NCBI GenBank assembly: GCA_934538895.1
Contig: CAKTCH010000104.1
Location: 1 to 5,905 of the forward strand
Direction: 5' to 3'
Source of the DNA: an uncultured Alphaproteobacteria bacterium
GTDB lineage: Bacteria; Pseudomonadota; Alphaproteobacteria; Micavibrionales; Micavibrionaceae
DNA: 5,905 bases
Numbering within the stretch: position 1 is the first letter of the stretch; each line of letters starts with the position of its first letter. The position numbers were made by a program, and so were the translations under genes. Below, piece by piece: positions 5,652 to 5,905 of the stretch. The notes beneath the pieces are model-generated. The model searched no databases and had not been told where the DNA came from. It saw nothing but the letters and a program-made list of their open reading frames with translations.

Positions 5652-5697
5652 TATTAGATTTGAATTAGTGATGCCTGTGCTTTCCAAGCCTGGGAAG

Positions 5698-5726
5698 AGA
5701 ATATAGCAGAACAAGGGTGTTGTCAA
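5698..5726 (-). promoter_or_regulatory. Sigma70-type promoter of the lipoprotein gene
   Basis: On the minus strand a perfect -35 TTGACA (5726-5721) is followed after 17 bases by TATTCT (5703-5698); the overlapping TATATT would give a 15-base spacer. AT-rich DNA lies upstream (about 5727-5765), as expected of an UP-like region. Transcription would start near 5691, giving an untranslated leader of about 50 bases that contains the GAGGTG site. Confidence 0.6.
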
Positions 5727-5803
5727 ATATATTTAACATAATTTTAAGAAAATCGGGTTTTTATTCACATGGACTTATTCATTCCATAAATAATAGAGAG
5801 CCC

Positions 5804-5905
5804 GAACACAACGTGAACAACGATCATAACACCCTTGCGCAAGCTTGTCATCCCGAGCGCAGCCGAGGGATCTTATCAAGTTTAAAACGGGTCAGATCCC
5901 TCGGC
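5804..5905. repeat. Composite palindromic element B, second copy of A, cut by the window end
   Basis: It begins GAACACAACGTG, as element A does at 588. Period-nine units CACAACG (5807-5813) and AACAACG (5816-5822) are followed by a degenerate third unit (5825-5831). The 27-base left arm (5847-5873) is identical to that of A. The 20-base spacer (5874-5893) differs from A at two positions. The first 12 bases of the right arm (5894-5905) are visible and match A; the rest lies outside the window. Confidence 0.85.

Noticed and set aside
5679..5697. Small inverted repeat CTTTCCAAGCCTGGGAAG in the lipoprotein leader as a riboswitch or operator
   Set aside because: The symmetry is short and imperfect and matches no known regulatory class I recognise.

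Overview
The window looks like chromosomal DNA of a Gram-negative proteobacterium, most likely an alphaproteobacterium. The evidence is a complete outer-membrane LPS-assembly protein (LptD) with a paired-cysteine pattern, an OM-type lipoprotein, a membrane-anchored AsmA-like periplasmic protein, and GC-rich coding sequence next to interspersed palindromic repeats. The taxonomic call is inference only.

Layout. Positions 1-86 may hold the last codons of an upstream gene, whose TGA overlaps the next start (ATGA). A SUKH/SMI1-KNR4 protein follows at 83-556 (+). Positions 557-992 are non-coding or nearly so, with a composite palindrome (element A, 588-746) and a solo degenerate arm (833-858). lptD fills 993-3533 (+). 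A second composite palindrome (3534-3697) starts at the base after the lptD stop and runs into the end of the convergent minus-strand gene 3684-4883, an AsmA/YdbH-like protein. Upstream of that gene are an intrinsic terminator (4923-4949) and a lipoprotein gene (4970-5641, minus) with a good sigma70-type promoter (5698-5726). The window ends inside element B (from 5804), a second copy of element A in the same orientation.

How the genes relate. LptD inserts LPS in the outer leaflet. The AsmA-like protein belongs to a group linked to envelope lipid transport or outer-membrane homeostasis, and the lipoprotein probably sits in the same compartment, so 1-5.6 kb is largely an envelope neighbourhood. 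The three genes do not form one operon: lptD converges on the other two, and a terminator separates those two. The SUKH gene is a different kind of cargo, an immunity-type fold often found beside toxins.

The most unusual content is the repeats. Two sequence families share one architecture: a REPIN-like pair of inverted arms, each arm able to fold into its own hairpin, enclosed by inverted arrays of short tandem units (period 9 in A/B, period 7 in the element at 3534-3697). The families differ in sequence, but pairing in the arm stem is kept by compensatory changes.
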